A stretch of DNA of 64,000 nucleotides from Nocardia veterana NBRC 100344 (GTDB taxonomy: Bacteria; Actinomycetota; Actinomycetes; Mycobacteriales; Mycobacteriaceae). The notes under the pieces were generated by a model. The model was not told where the DNA came from. It was given only the letters and a program-made list of their open reading frames with translations, and made no database searches. The DNA lies in assembly GCF_000308855.1 (NCBI RefSeq), contig NZ_BAGM01000073.1:104622-168621 (forward strand), given 5' to 3'. This document shows, piece after piece, positions 8,810 to 17,600 of this stretch; within the stretch, counting starts at the first letter, position 1, and the number at the start of each line of letters is the position of its first letter. Made by a program: the position numbers and the translations under genes.

Positions 8810-10022
8810 CTATCGCTCGCCTCGGCCGATCAGCACGGCCAGGACCGCCGCCGCCGCGCCCTCGATCGCGACGACGGTGACGATCAGTGCGGAATGCGAT
8901 GTGTCGGAAAGGAATCCGGTGACGGCGCCACCGATCGCCGTGGCCGTACCCAGCACGGCGGCGTAGATGCCGTAGGCGGTGGCGCGCCGTCCCACCGGGA
9001 CCAGGTCGGCGACCACCGCCCGCAACGTCGCCTCCTGAATGCCGAGGGTCACGCCCCACAGCAGGGCACCGCCGACTACCGCGGCCGGCTGCTCCGCGAA
9101 CCCGAAGGCCGGAACCGCGGCGAGCGAAATCGGCAGGAACAGAAGTGTTTTCGCGCCCACTCGGTCGTACAACCAGCCCGACCCCAGGGCAGCGACCGCA
9201 TCGGCGGCCATCGCGGCGGCATAGACCAGCGGTACGGTCGCCGGTGTCAGCACGCCGCCGGCCACCATGTGCAACGAGAGCACTCCGTAGGTGGTGGCCC
9301 CGAACAGGCAGACGGCCGTGAACAGGCAACAGCCAGAACTCCGGCGGCAGTTCGATTGTCGCCGAGCGCGCCGGCGGCGGTGCGACGGCTTCGTAGCGCG
9401 CCGGGTCCGGAACCCGGAGGCGAATACGCAGCAGCAGTACCAGTGCCGCAGCGCCCGGTATCGACAGCACCGCCAGCGCCGGGGCGTAGTCGCCACCGGT
9501 GGCCGCCAGGACGGCCGCGACGGTCAGCGGACCGGCCACCGCTCCGATCTGATCGAGGGCCTCGTGGACGGCGAAACCGCGGCCGCGACCGGTGACGGCG
9601 GTGGCGTGGGAGAGCAGCGTGTCCTTGGCCGGGCTGCGCACTGCCTTGCCGACCCGCTCGGTGATCACCAGGGCGGCGGCCACCCACAGCACGCCGGCGA
9701 TCCCGAGCAGCGGAACACTGACCAGGGTCAGCAGATAGCCGGCGATGGTCCACGCCCAGAACCGCCCGCTCCGGTCGGTCAGCGGGCCGGACACCAGCCG
9801 CAGTCCGAGCGCGGCGGCCTCACCCGACCCGGTCACCACACCGACCAGGAATCCGGACGCGCCCAGCGATCCGAGCAGCGGCCCGGTGATCGAGCGCGCC
9901 CCCTCGTACACGAAATCCGCCAGCAGAGCGACGATTCCGAACCGGGTGACGAAACCCCAGGCGCCCAACGGCGCCACCGGGGTGCGGACCGGCCACGAGG
10001 CCCTCGTTCGCCGAGCCGCCAT
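8810..10022 (-). pseudogene. MFS transporter, frameshifted
   Basis: Twelve-helix major facilitator whose two halves lie in different frames. The first half runs from ATG 10022 (GGAGG 7 bases upstream) through FVTRFGIVALLADFVYEG and the SGPLTDRSGRFWAW loop to PPEFWLL near 9330. The second half continues from LFTAVCLFGATTYG to IGRGER at 8810. Removing one base from the GG at 9325-9326 restores a continuous FWLL-LFTAV reading. The helices downstream look intact, so this is either a recent mutation or a base-call error. An ATG at 10070 could also be the start. The substrate is not recognisable. Confidence 0.75.
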
Positions 10023-10215
10023 GCGCCGCCTCCGGTCGTCACCGCTGGGTGTACCCCGATCGCCTCCCATGATCGCACCGCCCGGGAAGGGAAGGCGCAC
10101 GCTCCGGCACGCCGGCTCCGCGGGCGGACAATATCCGACCCAGGGTGGAGATTCGGCCCGGGACCGCGCGGTAGATTGTGTGTATCCGAGGGTTACTCAC
10201 AAGTAGGAGGCGACG

Positions 10216-11763
10216 ATGCCCGTGCCGGAAGCTGCGGTATTCGAGCGTCTGCGGGCGTTCGCGTCCGTCGACGGTTCGCGTTCGACCAAGACCATCGCCG
10301 AGACGTTCACCGGGCGACCGCTGGGCGAGGTGCCGGTCGGAACCGTCGACGATGTGGACGCCGCGTTCACCCGGGCCCGCGCGGTCCAGACCCAGTGGGC
10401 GCAGCGCAGCCCGAAGGAGCGGGCCGCGGTGCTCGAGCGGTTCCGGGAGCTGGTGATCAGCGAACGCGACTACCTGATGGACGTGATCCAGGCCGAAACC
10501 GGTAAGGCCCGGTGGGCGGCCCAGGAAGAGATCATGGGCATGATGTTCGCCGCCCGTTACTTTTCCCGGGTGGCGCCGAAGCTGCTGGCCCCGCGTTCGG
10601 TGCCCGGCGCCTTCCCGGTGCTCAACCGCGCCCGGGTCCGAACCCAGCCCAAAGGCGTCGTCGGCGTGATCGCGCCGTGGAACTACCCGATGGTGCTCGC
10701 CATCGGTGACGCGATCCCAGCACTGGCGGCCGGCAACGCGGTCGTCGTCAAACCCGACAGCCAGACGCCCTACTCGTCGCTGGCCTGTGTGGAGTTGTTG
10801 CTGCGCGCGGGAATGCCGCGGGATCTGCTGCAGGTGGTCCCGGGCCCGGGCACCGTGGTCGGCACCGCGATCGTCGACCGGTGCGACTACCTCATGTTCA
10901 CCGGCTCCTCGGCGACCGGCAGCGCGCTGGCCCAGCAGTGCGGCAAGCGCCTCATCGGTTTCTCCGCCGAACTCGGTGGGAAGAACCCGATGATCGTGAC
11001 CCGCGGGGCGAATCTGGACAAGGTCGCCAAGGCCGCCGTGCGCGCCTGCTTCTCCAATGCCGGTCAGCTCTGTATTTCGATCGAACGCATCTATGTCGAA
11101 GAGGCGGTCGCCGCGGAGTTCACGGAAAAGTTCGTCGCCGCGGTCGGCGCCGCGAAACTCGGTGCGGCCTACGACTTCTCCACCGATATCGGCAGTCTGA
11201 TCTCACCGGCGCAGCTGGAGACGGTCACCAAACATGTCGCCGACGCGACCTCGAAGGGCGCGGAGATCCTCGCCGGCGGCAACGCCCGCCCCGATCTCGG
11301 ACCGCTGTTCTTCGAACCGACCGTGCTGAGCAAGGTCACCGACGAGATGGAATGCGGACGAAACGAGACCTTCGGGCCGTTGGTGTCGATCTACCCGGTC
11401 GCCGATGTCGAGGAAGCGATCGCCCGCGCCAACGACACAGAGTACGGCCTGAACGCCAGCGTCTGGGCCGCCGGTCCCGCCGAGGGTGAGGCGATCGCCG
11501 CCCGGCTGCGGACCGGAACCGTGTGCGTCGACGAGGGTTACGCGCCGGCCTGGGGAACCACCGGTGCCCCGATGGGCGGTATGGGCATCTCCGGTGTCGG
11601 TCGCCGGCACGGGCCCGACGGGCTGTTGAAGTTCACCGAGCCGCAGACGGTGGTCGTCACCCGCGGCTTGAATCTCGATGCGCCACTGGGCATTCCGCAG
11701 TCGAAGTGGCAGGCCCTGCTGATGACCCTCGCCCGCAGCCTGCGTTACCTGCCGGGACGCTGA
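10216..11763 (+). CDS. gabD2: NADP-dependent succinic semialdehyde dehydrogenase
   Basis: 515-residue aldehyde dehydrogenase, closest to mycobacterial GabD2, oxidising succinic semialdehyde to succinate in the GABA shunt and variant TCA cycle. Family features: APWNYPM, FTGSSATGSALAQQ (cofactor site), general base Glu252 in AELGGKNP and nucleophile Cys286 in NAGQLC. The ATG at 10216 has GGAGG six bases upstream. It is a single gene between the divergent MFS gene and a convergent lipoprotein. The exact aldehyde substrate is inferred from family resemblance. Confidence 0.88.
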   Translation: MPVPEAAVFERLRAFASVDGSRSTKTIAETFTGRPLGEVPVGTVDDVDAAFTRARAVQTQWAQRSPKERAAVLERFRELVISERDYLMDVIQAETGKARWAAQEEIMGMMFAARYFSRVAPKLLAPRSVPGAFPVLNRARVRTQPKGVVGVIAPWNYPMVLAIGDAIPALAAGNAVVVKPDSQTPYSSLACVELLLRAGMPRDLLQVVPGPGTVVGTAIVDRCDYLMFTGSSATGSALAQQCGKRLIGFSAELGGKNPMIVTRGANLDKVAKAAVRACFSNAGQLCISIERIYVEEAVAAEFTEKFVAAVGAAKLGAAYDFSTDIGSLISPAQLETVTKHVADATSKGAEILAGGNARPDLGPLFFEPTVLSKVTDEMECGRNETFGPLVSIYPVADVEEAIARANDTEYGLNASVWAAGPAEGEAIAARLRTGTVCVDEGYAPAWGTTGAPMGGMGISGVGRRHGPDGLLKFTEPQTVVVTRGLNLDAPLGIPQSKWQALLMTLARSLRYLPGR

Positions 11764-11771
11764 GCCGAGCC

Positions 11772-11802
11772 GACCGGTCACCGGGACTCCCGGTGACCGG
11801 TC
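11772..11802. terminator. Bidirectional hairpin after gabD2
   Basis: Perfect 15-bp inverted repeat (GACCGGTCACCGGGA / TCCCGGTGACCGGTC) around one central base, between two convergent genes. It is placed to end both transcripts. Confidence 0.75.
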
Positions 11803-11806
11803 CCGC

Positions 11807-12142
11807 TCACTGGTTGAAGAAGATTCCGGTCAGATTCGCGTTCTTGATCGGGGTGTCGGCGTTGCGTTGGTTGGCACACAGAAAATCGACGGCCGCCATG
11901 GTGGCGTCGACCTGGGTGCCGGGCGGCTCGTGATCGCTGTTCGTCTGCTGCTTCACGAATTTCGTGATCGTGACCCGCTTGGTGTCGGCGTCCTGCTTGA
12001 CGTAATCACTGCAGGGCGTGTCACCGCCCTTGTTGATCGCACGCTGCACGTCCGAGCATCCGCTCAGCAGGCCCGCGGTCACCGCGGCCGCCGCGATCGT
12101 GCCGAACAGCGCGGCGAAGCTCCGGTGGGCCTTGGCTGTCAT
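11807..12142 (-). CDS. Small lipoprotein with two-cysteine domain
   Basis: 111-residue predicted lipoprotein. A positively charged N-terminus and hydrophobic stretch end in the lipobox LLSGC (Cys about residue 29). The mature part carries CSDYVKQD and VDFLC about 44 residues apart, a layout recalling HdeA-like small periplasmic proteins, but the similarity is too weak for a family call. It is monocistronic with a divergent protease gene upstream. Function unknown; likely anchored on the outer face of the membrane. Confidence 0.75.
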   Translation of the reverse strand: MTAKAHRSFAALFGTIAAAAVTAGLLSGCSDVQRAINKGGDTPCSDYVKQDADTKRVTITKFVKQQTNSDHEPPGTQVDATMAAVDFLCANQRNADTPIKNANLTGIFFNQ

Positions 12143-12265
12143 CTGGTCTCCTCATCGAGGCCGGGCGCCGGGACCGTCCCGGCAATTCGTCCGCAAGCCT
12201 AAGCGTTCACCGCTCGAATACCCCGCCGCACCGGGACGAATCGTGGCAGCCGCTACCCTACGGCG

Positions 12266-13003
12266 GTGCAGGTGTCTCAGGTGGCCGGCGACGTGTCGTC
12301 GGTGACGGATCGATTGACGACGATATCCCCGCAGCCACCGATCTGGGTGGTCCTGGCCACGGCCGCGGCCGCCGCGGTGGTGGTGCTCTACCGCCCGGTG
12401 TGGCGGGTGCTGCGCACCTGCGTGACCATCGCCCACGAGGTCGGGCACGCCGTCGTCGCGGTCTGCACCGGGCGCACGTTGAGCGGTATCCGCCTGCACT
12501 CGGACACCTCGGGGGTGACCGTATCGCGCGGTAAGCCACGGGGTTTCGGCATGGTGCTGACCACGCTGGCCGGATATCCCGCGCCCTCGGCCGTCGGGCT
12601 GGGTTTCGCGCTGCTGCTCGGCACCGGGCGGCAGACCCTGATGCTGTGGATCCTGATCGCGGCGTTGGTGGTGTTGATCCTGTGGATCCGCAACCTCTTC
12701 GGATTCCTGGCGGTGATCTGCGCCGGCGGCGCCGCCTTCGCGGTGTCCTGGTACGGAAATGCGATGTGGCAGGGCGTCTTCGGCTATGTCGTGACCTGGT
12801 TCCTGCTGTTCGGCGGACTCCGGGCGGTGCTCGAGTTGTGGCGGGTGTCGGTGCGCGGCGACGGCTCCGATGCCGATCAGCTGGCCTGGCTCACTCGGAT
12901 TCCCGCCCGCTTATGGGTACTGCTGTTCGGTCTGCTTACGCTGGCGGCGCTGGTGGTGGGCGCGACGCAACTGCTGGGGGTGCGTTTCGGCGCGGCCGGC
13001 TGA
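12266..13003 (+). CDS. M50-family membrane metalloprotease
   Basis: 245-residue integral membrane protein with the zinc-protease motif HEVGH (His57, Glu58, His61) at the end of a transmembrane helix, followed by about five more helices. It fits the short, PDZ-less M50B peptidases widespread in actinobacteria. Substrates are unknown. The start is GTG at 12266. It converges on the Sel1 gene with only five bases between. Confidence 0.82.
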   Translation: MQVSQVAGDVSSVTDRLTTISPQPPIWVVLATAAAAAVVVLYRPVWRVLRTCVTIAHEVGHAVVAVCTGRTLSGIRLHSDTSGVTVSRGKPRGFGMVLTTLAGYPAPSAVGLGFALLLGTGRQTLMLWILIAALVVLILWIRNLFGFLAVICAGGAAFAVSWYGNAMWQGVFGYVVTWFLLFGGLRAVLELWRVSVRGDGSDADQLAWLTRIPARLWVLLFGLLTLAALVVGATQLLGVRFGAAG

Positions 13004-13008
13004 GCCGC

Positions 13009-13803
13009 TCACCCGCCCTCGCGCGCCTGCCGCCGCCAGCGCTGTGCGGTCTCGGAATCGCCTCGGCGCTCCAGCACTTCGGCCAATCCGGCCATCGCGC
13101 GCCGATCGCCCTGCTCCGCGGCACGCTGCCACCAGTGGGCAGCTTCGACCAGGTCGCCGCCGCGGAAACCGAGCACGCCGAGATCGTAGGCCGCCCCGAT
13201 GTGGCCGAGATCGGCCGCTCGGCGCCACAGGTGCTCGGCCTGCTCGAGTTCGCCGCGGGTATGGGACACCAGCCCGAGTTCGTAGAGCGCGGCCCGGTAA
13301 CGTTCCTGTTCGCCGGTCTGCTCGTCGGTCGTCGTCACCGACACGACCAACTCCGCGAAATCCGGTGCGCCGACGCCACTGCTGCAGCGCAGCACCATCG
13401 CCGTGTCGTTTCCGCGTTCGATGACGACACCGTAATTGCCGGTCCACGATTCGACGACGCCGCTCGCGGTCATCCAGACCGGCGTGAGGGTGTACGCCGC
13501 CGCCGGGCCGGTGCGGGTCAGCCGGAGCTGCGTACCGGCGGCGATCGCATCGGTCCAGACGTCCACGCCCGGCAGCCGGCGGCCCTGCAGATCGACGTGG
13601 CCGTCGAGCACCGACAAACCGATTCCCAGGCCGAGCAGACCGGGCGGCGGGGCCGTGGACAGCAGTGACAGCCGCACCACGGTGTGGTCCGCACCGAGAC
13701 GCTGTGAGTACATGGGATGAACGGTCACGCCGTTCCAGCCGACCGGTTCGGTGCCCGGATATCGGTCGGCCAGTGGACGATTCGCCGCACCGGTACCGCC
13801 CAT
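13009..13803 (-). CDS. Sel1/TPR-repeat protein
   Basis: 264-residue cytoplasmic protein. The N-terminal 150 residues form an uncharacterised beta-rich domain. The C-terminal 90 residues hold two to three Sel1-like repeats (ALYELGLVSHTRGELEQAEH, AAYDLGVLGFRGGDLVEAAH, AMAGLAEVLERRGDSETAQR), usually a protein-binding scaffold. No signal peptide is seen. Function unknown. Confidence 0.75.
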   Translation of the reverse strand: MGGTGAANRPLADRYPGTEPVGWNGVTVHPMYSQRLGADHTVVRLSLLSTAPPPGLLGLGIGLSVLDGHVDLQGRRLPGVDVWTDAIAAGTQLRLTRTGPAAAYTLTPVWMTASGVVESWTGNYGVVIERGNDTAMVLRCSSGVGAPDFAELVVSVTTTDEQTGEQERYRAALYELGLVSHTRGELEQAEHLWRRAADLGHIGAAYDLGVLGFRGGDLVEAAHWWQRAAEQGDRRAMAGLAEVLERRGDSETAQRWRRQAREGG

Positions 13804-13911
13804 CGTGTCGCCTTTCGCCGCCGCTGCAGGAGAGTCAGCTTCGTGGGAATCGATGCACTGCCGCGCACACCGTAGTCCCTGCGGCCGGAAAATGGCGCCG
13901 AACCGGCGGGT

Positions 13912-14127
13912 TCAGTCCTCGCTGCCGCCGCGCTCCCCGACGAACGCCCGCAACGCCGGATCGGCCGAGACGATCCGGTCGACCTCGCTGCCGCCGGTGC
14001 ATTCGAACAGGCCGATGGTCAGCTGCGTGCCGCGCCGACCCAATACCCGCCAGACTCCGCCACTGTCCTGCCAGCGCATCAGCGTGGCGACCGGGGAGTC
14101 GGCGGGGAGGTTTCGTGAATCCGGCAC
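13912..14127 (-). CDS. Conserved small hypothetical protein
   Basis: 71-residue reading frame from GTG 14127. The protein is compact and well composed (MRWQDSGGVWRVLGRRG, then TIGLFECTGGSEVDRIVS, then DPALRAFV), like short conserved actinobacterial hypotheticals. A much longer frame runs upstream on the same strand but is arginine-rich and reads through other genes. No strong Shine-Dalgarno sequence is visible, so start confidence is modest. Confidence 0.6.
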   Translation of the reverse strand: MPDSRNLPADSPVATLMRWQDSGGVWRVLGRRGTQLTIGLFECTGGSEVDRIVSADPALRAFVGERGGSED

Positions 14128-14176
14128 GCCGCCATTATCTGCCGTCGTGGCTCCCTGCCGTTCGTGACTCTTTCGT

Positions 14177-14197
14177 TCGTGGCTCGTGGCTCGTGGC
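14177..14197. repeat. Three copies of a 7-mer
   Basis: TCGTGGC repeated three times head to tail in the non-coding stretch between the small protein gene and the terminator. A simple slippage repeat. Confidence 0.8.
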
Positions 14198-14216
14198 TCG
14201 CGGGTCGGGTCCCGGT

Positions 14217-14264
14217 CCGCGGGCCGTGCGGATTCGCAAAGGCGAATCGACCGCACGGCCGCGG
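14217..14264 (-). terminator. Strong hairpin terminator
   Basis: Long stem (left arm CCGCGG-GCCGTGCG-GATTCGC, right arm GCGAATC-GAC-CGCACGGC-CGCGG) around an AAAG loop, with a small internal bulge. It lies 13 bases past the stop of the minus-strand secreted protein gene. Confidence 0.75.
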
Positions 14265-14276
14265 CGGGCCCGGCGG

Positions 14277-14819
14277 CTACGGTGTGGAGTAGCCGATGAG
14301 GGCACCGATCCCGGCACCGATCGGAATGGTCACCAGGGCGCCGACGCCGCCGAGGAAGAATCCCAGGACCGCGCCGATACCGGCGCCGACCAGCGCGCCT
14401 ACACCGGCGTTGTACTGCTTGCGTGCGATCGTGTCGGAGGCCTCGTCGATGGCCTGGGCGGTCTGCGCCGTGGCCGACTGCGGGGTGAGGGTGAGCGTGC
14501 GGCCCGCGTTCTCGATCCGCGGCGTGAGGCCCACGAGGCCGGATGCCGTCCGCAGACCCAGCGGCACGGCGGCGACGGTCCGGCCCGCGGCATCGGTGAG
14601 GGTGACCGTATCGCCGGTGACGGTGAAGGATCCGGCGTCCACCGTGGTGGTCACCCCGGTGTGGTCGGCGGTCGGTGCGGCGACGAAGCCGACACCCTGT
14701 TCGGTCCCGCGCACGGCGATCTCGCTCGCCGTGACCGGAGCGGCCTGCACCACACCGGCCGCGGCCGTGGTGGCGCCGACGGCGAGCAGCGCGGTGGCGG
14801 CGAATTTCTTGGCTCTCAT
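14277..14819 (-). CDS. Secreted protein with glycine-zipper-like C-terminus
   Basis: 180-residue exported protein. A signal peptide (MRAKKFAATALLAVGATT, cleavage near VQAAP) precedes a beta-rich domain. The last 45 residues are a glycine/alanine-rich hydrophobic segment (NAGVGALVGAGIGAVLGFFL) that could insert in or pack against a membrane. The Shine-Dalgarno GGGGAAAG is five bases upstream of the ATG. I do not recognise a named family; such proteins recur in Nocardia. Confidence 0.75.
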   Translation of the reverse strand: MRAKKFAATALLAVGATTAAAGVVQAAPVTASEIAVRGTEQGVGFVAAPTADHTGVTTTVDAGSFTVTGDTVTLTDAAGRTVAAVPLGLRTASGLVGLTPRIENAGRTLTLTPQSATAQTAQAIDEASDTIARKQYNAGVGALVGAGIGAVLGFFLGGVGALVTIPIGAGIGALIGYSTP

Positions 14820-15222
14820 GATCTTTCCCCACTATTCCGTCGGCCCGACTGCGGCCGACATGTCCCCGTGGCCGGATCTCGGCCGTCCTCATTCTTACCC
14901 AGATATCGCCGCGGTGTTCGGTTTCCGATCCGGGGTAGCCGAAAGCCGTTCGGGCGCAGGCTGTTTGCCGACAATTCACCGGACCGTTCCGGCGTCGAGG
15001 AGAATGTGATTGCCAAACATTAGCCGCGATGTCGTCACCGGGGTGCTGCCGCCGCGTCGATCTGTGCTGCACACCCGGGACAGGCCGGCGCTGGATCCAT
15101 CGCAAACCATGCCGTCCGGTTACCCGGCACCCCCATCCAGCTGCGGTGATGTCGCGATTCGACGCGCCTGCCGACCGCGATACCGGCCACCGAATCCGGT
15201 CGGCACCGTATCGTCGGGAGGT
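14820..15222. other. Divergent intergenic region
   Basis: 403 bases between the starts of the secreted protein gene (minus) and the PucR-type regulator (plus). An imperfect palindrome CCGGACCGTTCCGG lies near 14980. No other structured element was recognised. Confidence 0.4.
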
Positions 15223-16377
15223 GTGAGCGACGGCGACGGTTCGACGCGCGCGCGATTGCGGCAATCCGCGATCGGCGATCCGGTCGCGTTCGCCGAGCAT
15301 GTGTGCGCGCGTTTGCAGCGCGAGATTCCCGCCTATCGGGGAATCGCTTCCACCGCCCTCGTCCCGTCGATCGCGCAGGCGATCGACCGGCTGATCGCGG
15401 CCACCGCGGCCGACCGTCCGCTCGACGAACAGGAGCTGGCGCTGTTCCGGGACTACGGGGCGTTGCGGGCGGAACTGGGTGTCCCACTCGAGGCCATGCT
15501 GCGCGGGTGGCAGATCGTGGTCGGGGAGGCGATCGAGCGCATCGGTGCCGCCGAGCAGTGGGCGACCCGGCCGGGTGCGGCGTTGATGTCGGTCCTCGCC
15601 GCACTGCTGCGTGCCTCGGACGCGGCCACCGTCGCCTACAGTTCCGGTCATCGCGACGCCGAGGCCCAGATCACCCGCCGGCTCGACTCCCGCCGCGACG
15701 AATTGGTCCGGGCGCTCGCCAACGCGACGCTGCCGGCCGGTGAGTTGCGCCGACGAGCGCAGTACCTCGGAATTCGGCTCGACGGCTCGTACGCCGCGTT
15801 CCGGGCGATCACCGCGGAACCGGAACAGACCGAATGGGAGCTGCGGCAGCTGCGAGGATTCCGGCCGCCGCACGGCGTGGTCGCGATTCTCGACGGCGAC
15901 GTGGTGGGGATCTGCGACCCACGCGACGGGTCACATCCGCCGGTGGGGACCTATCTGGGAGTCGGCCCGGTATGTCCGTTGGAGCGGGTGCCGTATTCGC
16001 TGCGCGTCGCCGGGCGGGTCGCCGAGACCGCACGCCTGTTCGGCCGCCCGGGCCGCCACACGCTGGTCGACCTGGGCGTACTACCGGCAGTGGTCGGCGA
16101 CAGCGATGTCGGTGAGGCACTGGTCCACCGCTACATCACGCCGATCGACGATGCCGAGGCCGGGACGATCCTGGCGACGGTCGACGCCTATCTGGCGTCG
16201 GGACTCAACGCCAGCGAGACCGGCCACCGCCTCTACATGCACCACAACACCGTGCGCTACCGCCTGTCCCGCTTCGAGGAGATCACCGGTGCCTCCCTCA
16301 AGGATCCGCACGTCGCCCAGCAGGTGTGGTGGGCACTGCGCTACTGGGAACTCGGCACCGGCACCGGCGATTCGTGA
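15223..16377 (+). CDS. PucR/CdaR-family transcriptional regulator
   Basis: 384-residue regulator. An N-terminal RsbRD-like helical sensor domain covers roughly 15-150, a GGDEF-like middle region follows, and the C-terminus (last 60 residues) is the PucR-type helix-turn-helix, with ASGLNASETGHRLYMHHNTV and RYRLSRFEEITG. The start is GTG 15223, just after GGGAGG; the frame is open to 15010 but that part looks non-coding. Its target may be the following nitroreductase or its own gene, which cannot be read from sequence. Confidence 0.85.
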   Translation: MSDGDGSTRARLRQSAIGDPVAFAEHVCARLQREIPAYRGIASTALVPSIAQAIDRLIAATAADRPLDEQELALFRDYGALRAELGVPLEAMLRGWQIVVGEAIERIGAAEQWATRPGAALMSVLAALLRASDAATVAYSSGHRDAEAQITRRLDSRRDELVRALANATLPAGELRRRAQYLGIRLDGSYAAFRAITAEPEQTEWELRQLRGFRPPHGVVAILDGDVVGICDPRDGSHPPVGTYLGVGPVCPLERVPYSLRVAGRVAETARLFGRPGRHTLVDLGVLPAVVGDSDVGEALVHRYITPIDDAEAGTILATVDAYLASGLNASETGHRLYMHHNTVRYRLSRFEEITGASLKDPHVAQQVWWALRYWELGTGTGDS

Positions 16378-16536
16378 CCGTCACTGACGGCGATCGACAA
16401 CCGAACGCGCGGCGATTTTGTGAACTTTTACGAAACCACGCGGCCGCGCCCGAAGTTGATCGATTGGAGAGCTCGACGCGAACCCTTTCGCTCGATGCCG
16501 ATCCCCGTGCGACGCTCGAAAGGCAGAACCGGCACC

Positions 16537-17526
16537 ATGACAGTGGCCACCTCGTTCCCCGACGTATTCGCCGACGCCGTGGATCTGGCCGTCCGCGCCC
16601 CGTCGGTGCACAATACGCAACCGTGGCGATGGGCGTTGCGCGGTGAACACATCCATCTCTACGCCGATGCCGACCGGCATCTGACGGTCACCGATCCGGC
16701 GCAGCGCGCACTGCTGATGAGCTGCGGCGCCGCACTTCATCACATGCGGGTGGCCCTGGGCATGCTCGGCTGGTCCGCGGAGGTGACCTATCTGCCCGAC
16801 GATGCCGAACCCGATCATCTGGCCGTGGTCGCGGCGCGCCCGCAGTCGGCGTCGGCGCGCGATATCGAACTGGCGGCCGCGATCGGGCACCGGCAGTCGG
16901 ATCGGCGTCGCTACAGTTCCCGGCCGGTGCCGCAGGCATACGTGCGGGAGGTTTCCGGCGGGGCCCGACGGTTCGGCGCGGCGGCCCGTCAGGTGCCGCG
17001 CGAGTTGCGCCCGCAGCTGGCCGACGCCGCCCGAACCGCCTCGCTGCGCCACGGCGCCGACCCGGCCTATCTGCACGAATTGGCGGTGTGGAGTGGCCGG
17101 CACGGCACCGACGACGGCGTGCCGGCCGCCAATACGCCCGCGCCGCGGCCCGACGACGAGATCGCGCAGCGCCGCTTCGAATCTCCGGAGCTGGCCGATC
17201 TCGCCACCGGGCCGGAGGCCGCCGAATGGCTGGTGCTGTGCACGATCGGCGACGACCGGCTGGCCCGGCTGCGGGCCGGCGAGGCCGCCAGTGCCCTGCT
17301 GCTGTCGGCGACCGCGCTCGGCCTGGCCTCGAGCCTGCAGTCCGAGCCGCTGGCGATGCCGGACCTGCGCGCCGAGATCCGGCATCGGGTGTTGTCGGAC
17401 TGCGCCTATCCGCAGACGATGGTGCGGCTGGGCTGGCGCGCACCCGGCGCCGCGCCGCTGCCGCACACCCCCCGCCGGCCCGCGACCGAGGTGATCGCCA
17501 CCGCCGAGCCGTCGCGGGCGAGCTAG
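16537..17526 (+). CDS. Acg-family nitroreductase-like protein
   Basis: 329-residue protein of the Acg (Rv2032-like) branch of the FMN nitroreductase fold, with APSVHNTQPWRW at the N-terminus and a duplicated nitroreductase domain. In mycobacteria Acg is a dormancy-induced FMN-sequestering protein; no DosR box is visible upstream here. The start is ATG 16537. The stop codon lies inside the first copy of a 27-bp tandem repeat shared with the convergent gene. Confidence 0.83.
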   Translation: MTVATSFPDVFADAVDLAVRAPSVHNTQPWRWALRGEHIHLYADADRHLTVTDPAQRALLMSCGAALHHMRVALGMLGWSAEVTYLPDDAEPDHLAVVAARPQSASARDIELAAAIGHRQSDRRRYSSRPVPQAYVREVSGGARRFGAAARQVPRELRPQLADAARTASLRHGADPAYLHELAVWSGRHGTDDGVPAANTPAPRPDDEIAQRRFESPELADLATGPEAAEWLVLCTIGDDRLARLRAGEAASALLLSATALGLASSLQSEPLAMPDLRAEIRHRVLSDCAYPQTMVRLGWRAPGAAPLPHTPRRPATEVIATAEPSRAS

Positions 17527-17600
17527 ATACCCGCTGCCGCGGCTGCGAGCTAGATGCCCGCTGTCGCGGCTGTGAGCTAGATACCCGCTGCCGCGGCGAG
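17520..17600. repeat. 27-bp tandem repeat, three copies over two stop codons
   Basis: Three head-to-tail copies at 17520-17546, 17547-17573 and 17574-17600, each starting GAGCTAGAT and differing at few positions. Copy 1 holds the TAG of the plus-strand nitroreductase; copy 3 holds the TAG of the minus-strand kinase-like gene. Read on the minus strand each copy gives an alanine/glycine-rich end plus a stop, so the unit looks like a triplication of the 3' end of that gene. Confidence 0.9.

Noticed and set aside
14177..14197. CRISPR-like short repeats
   Set aside because: Seven-base units without spacers; simple tandem repeat. No CRISPR array or cas gene was seen anywhere in the window.
13912..15873. 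653-codon minus-strand frame across 14-15.9 kb
   Set aside because: It runs antisense to the PucR gene and through the secreted protein gene in another frame; only its last 71 codons look like a real protein.
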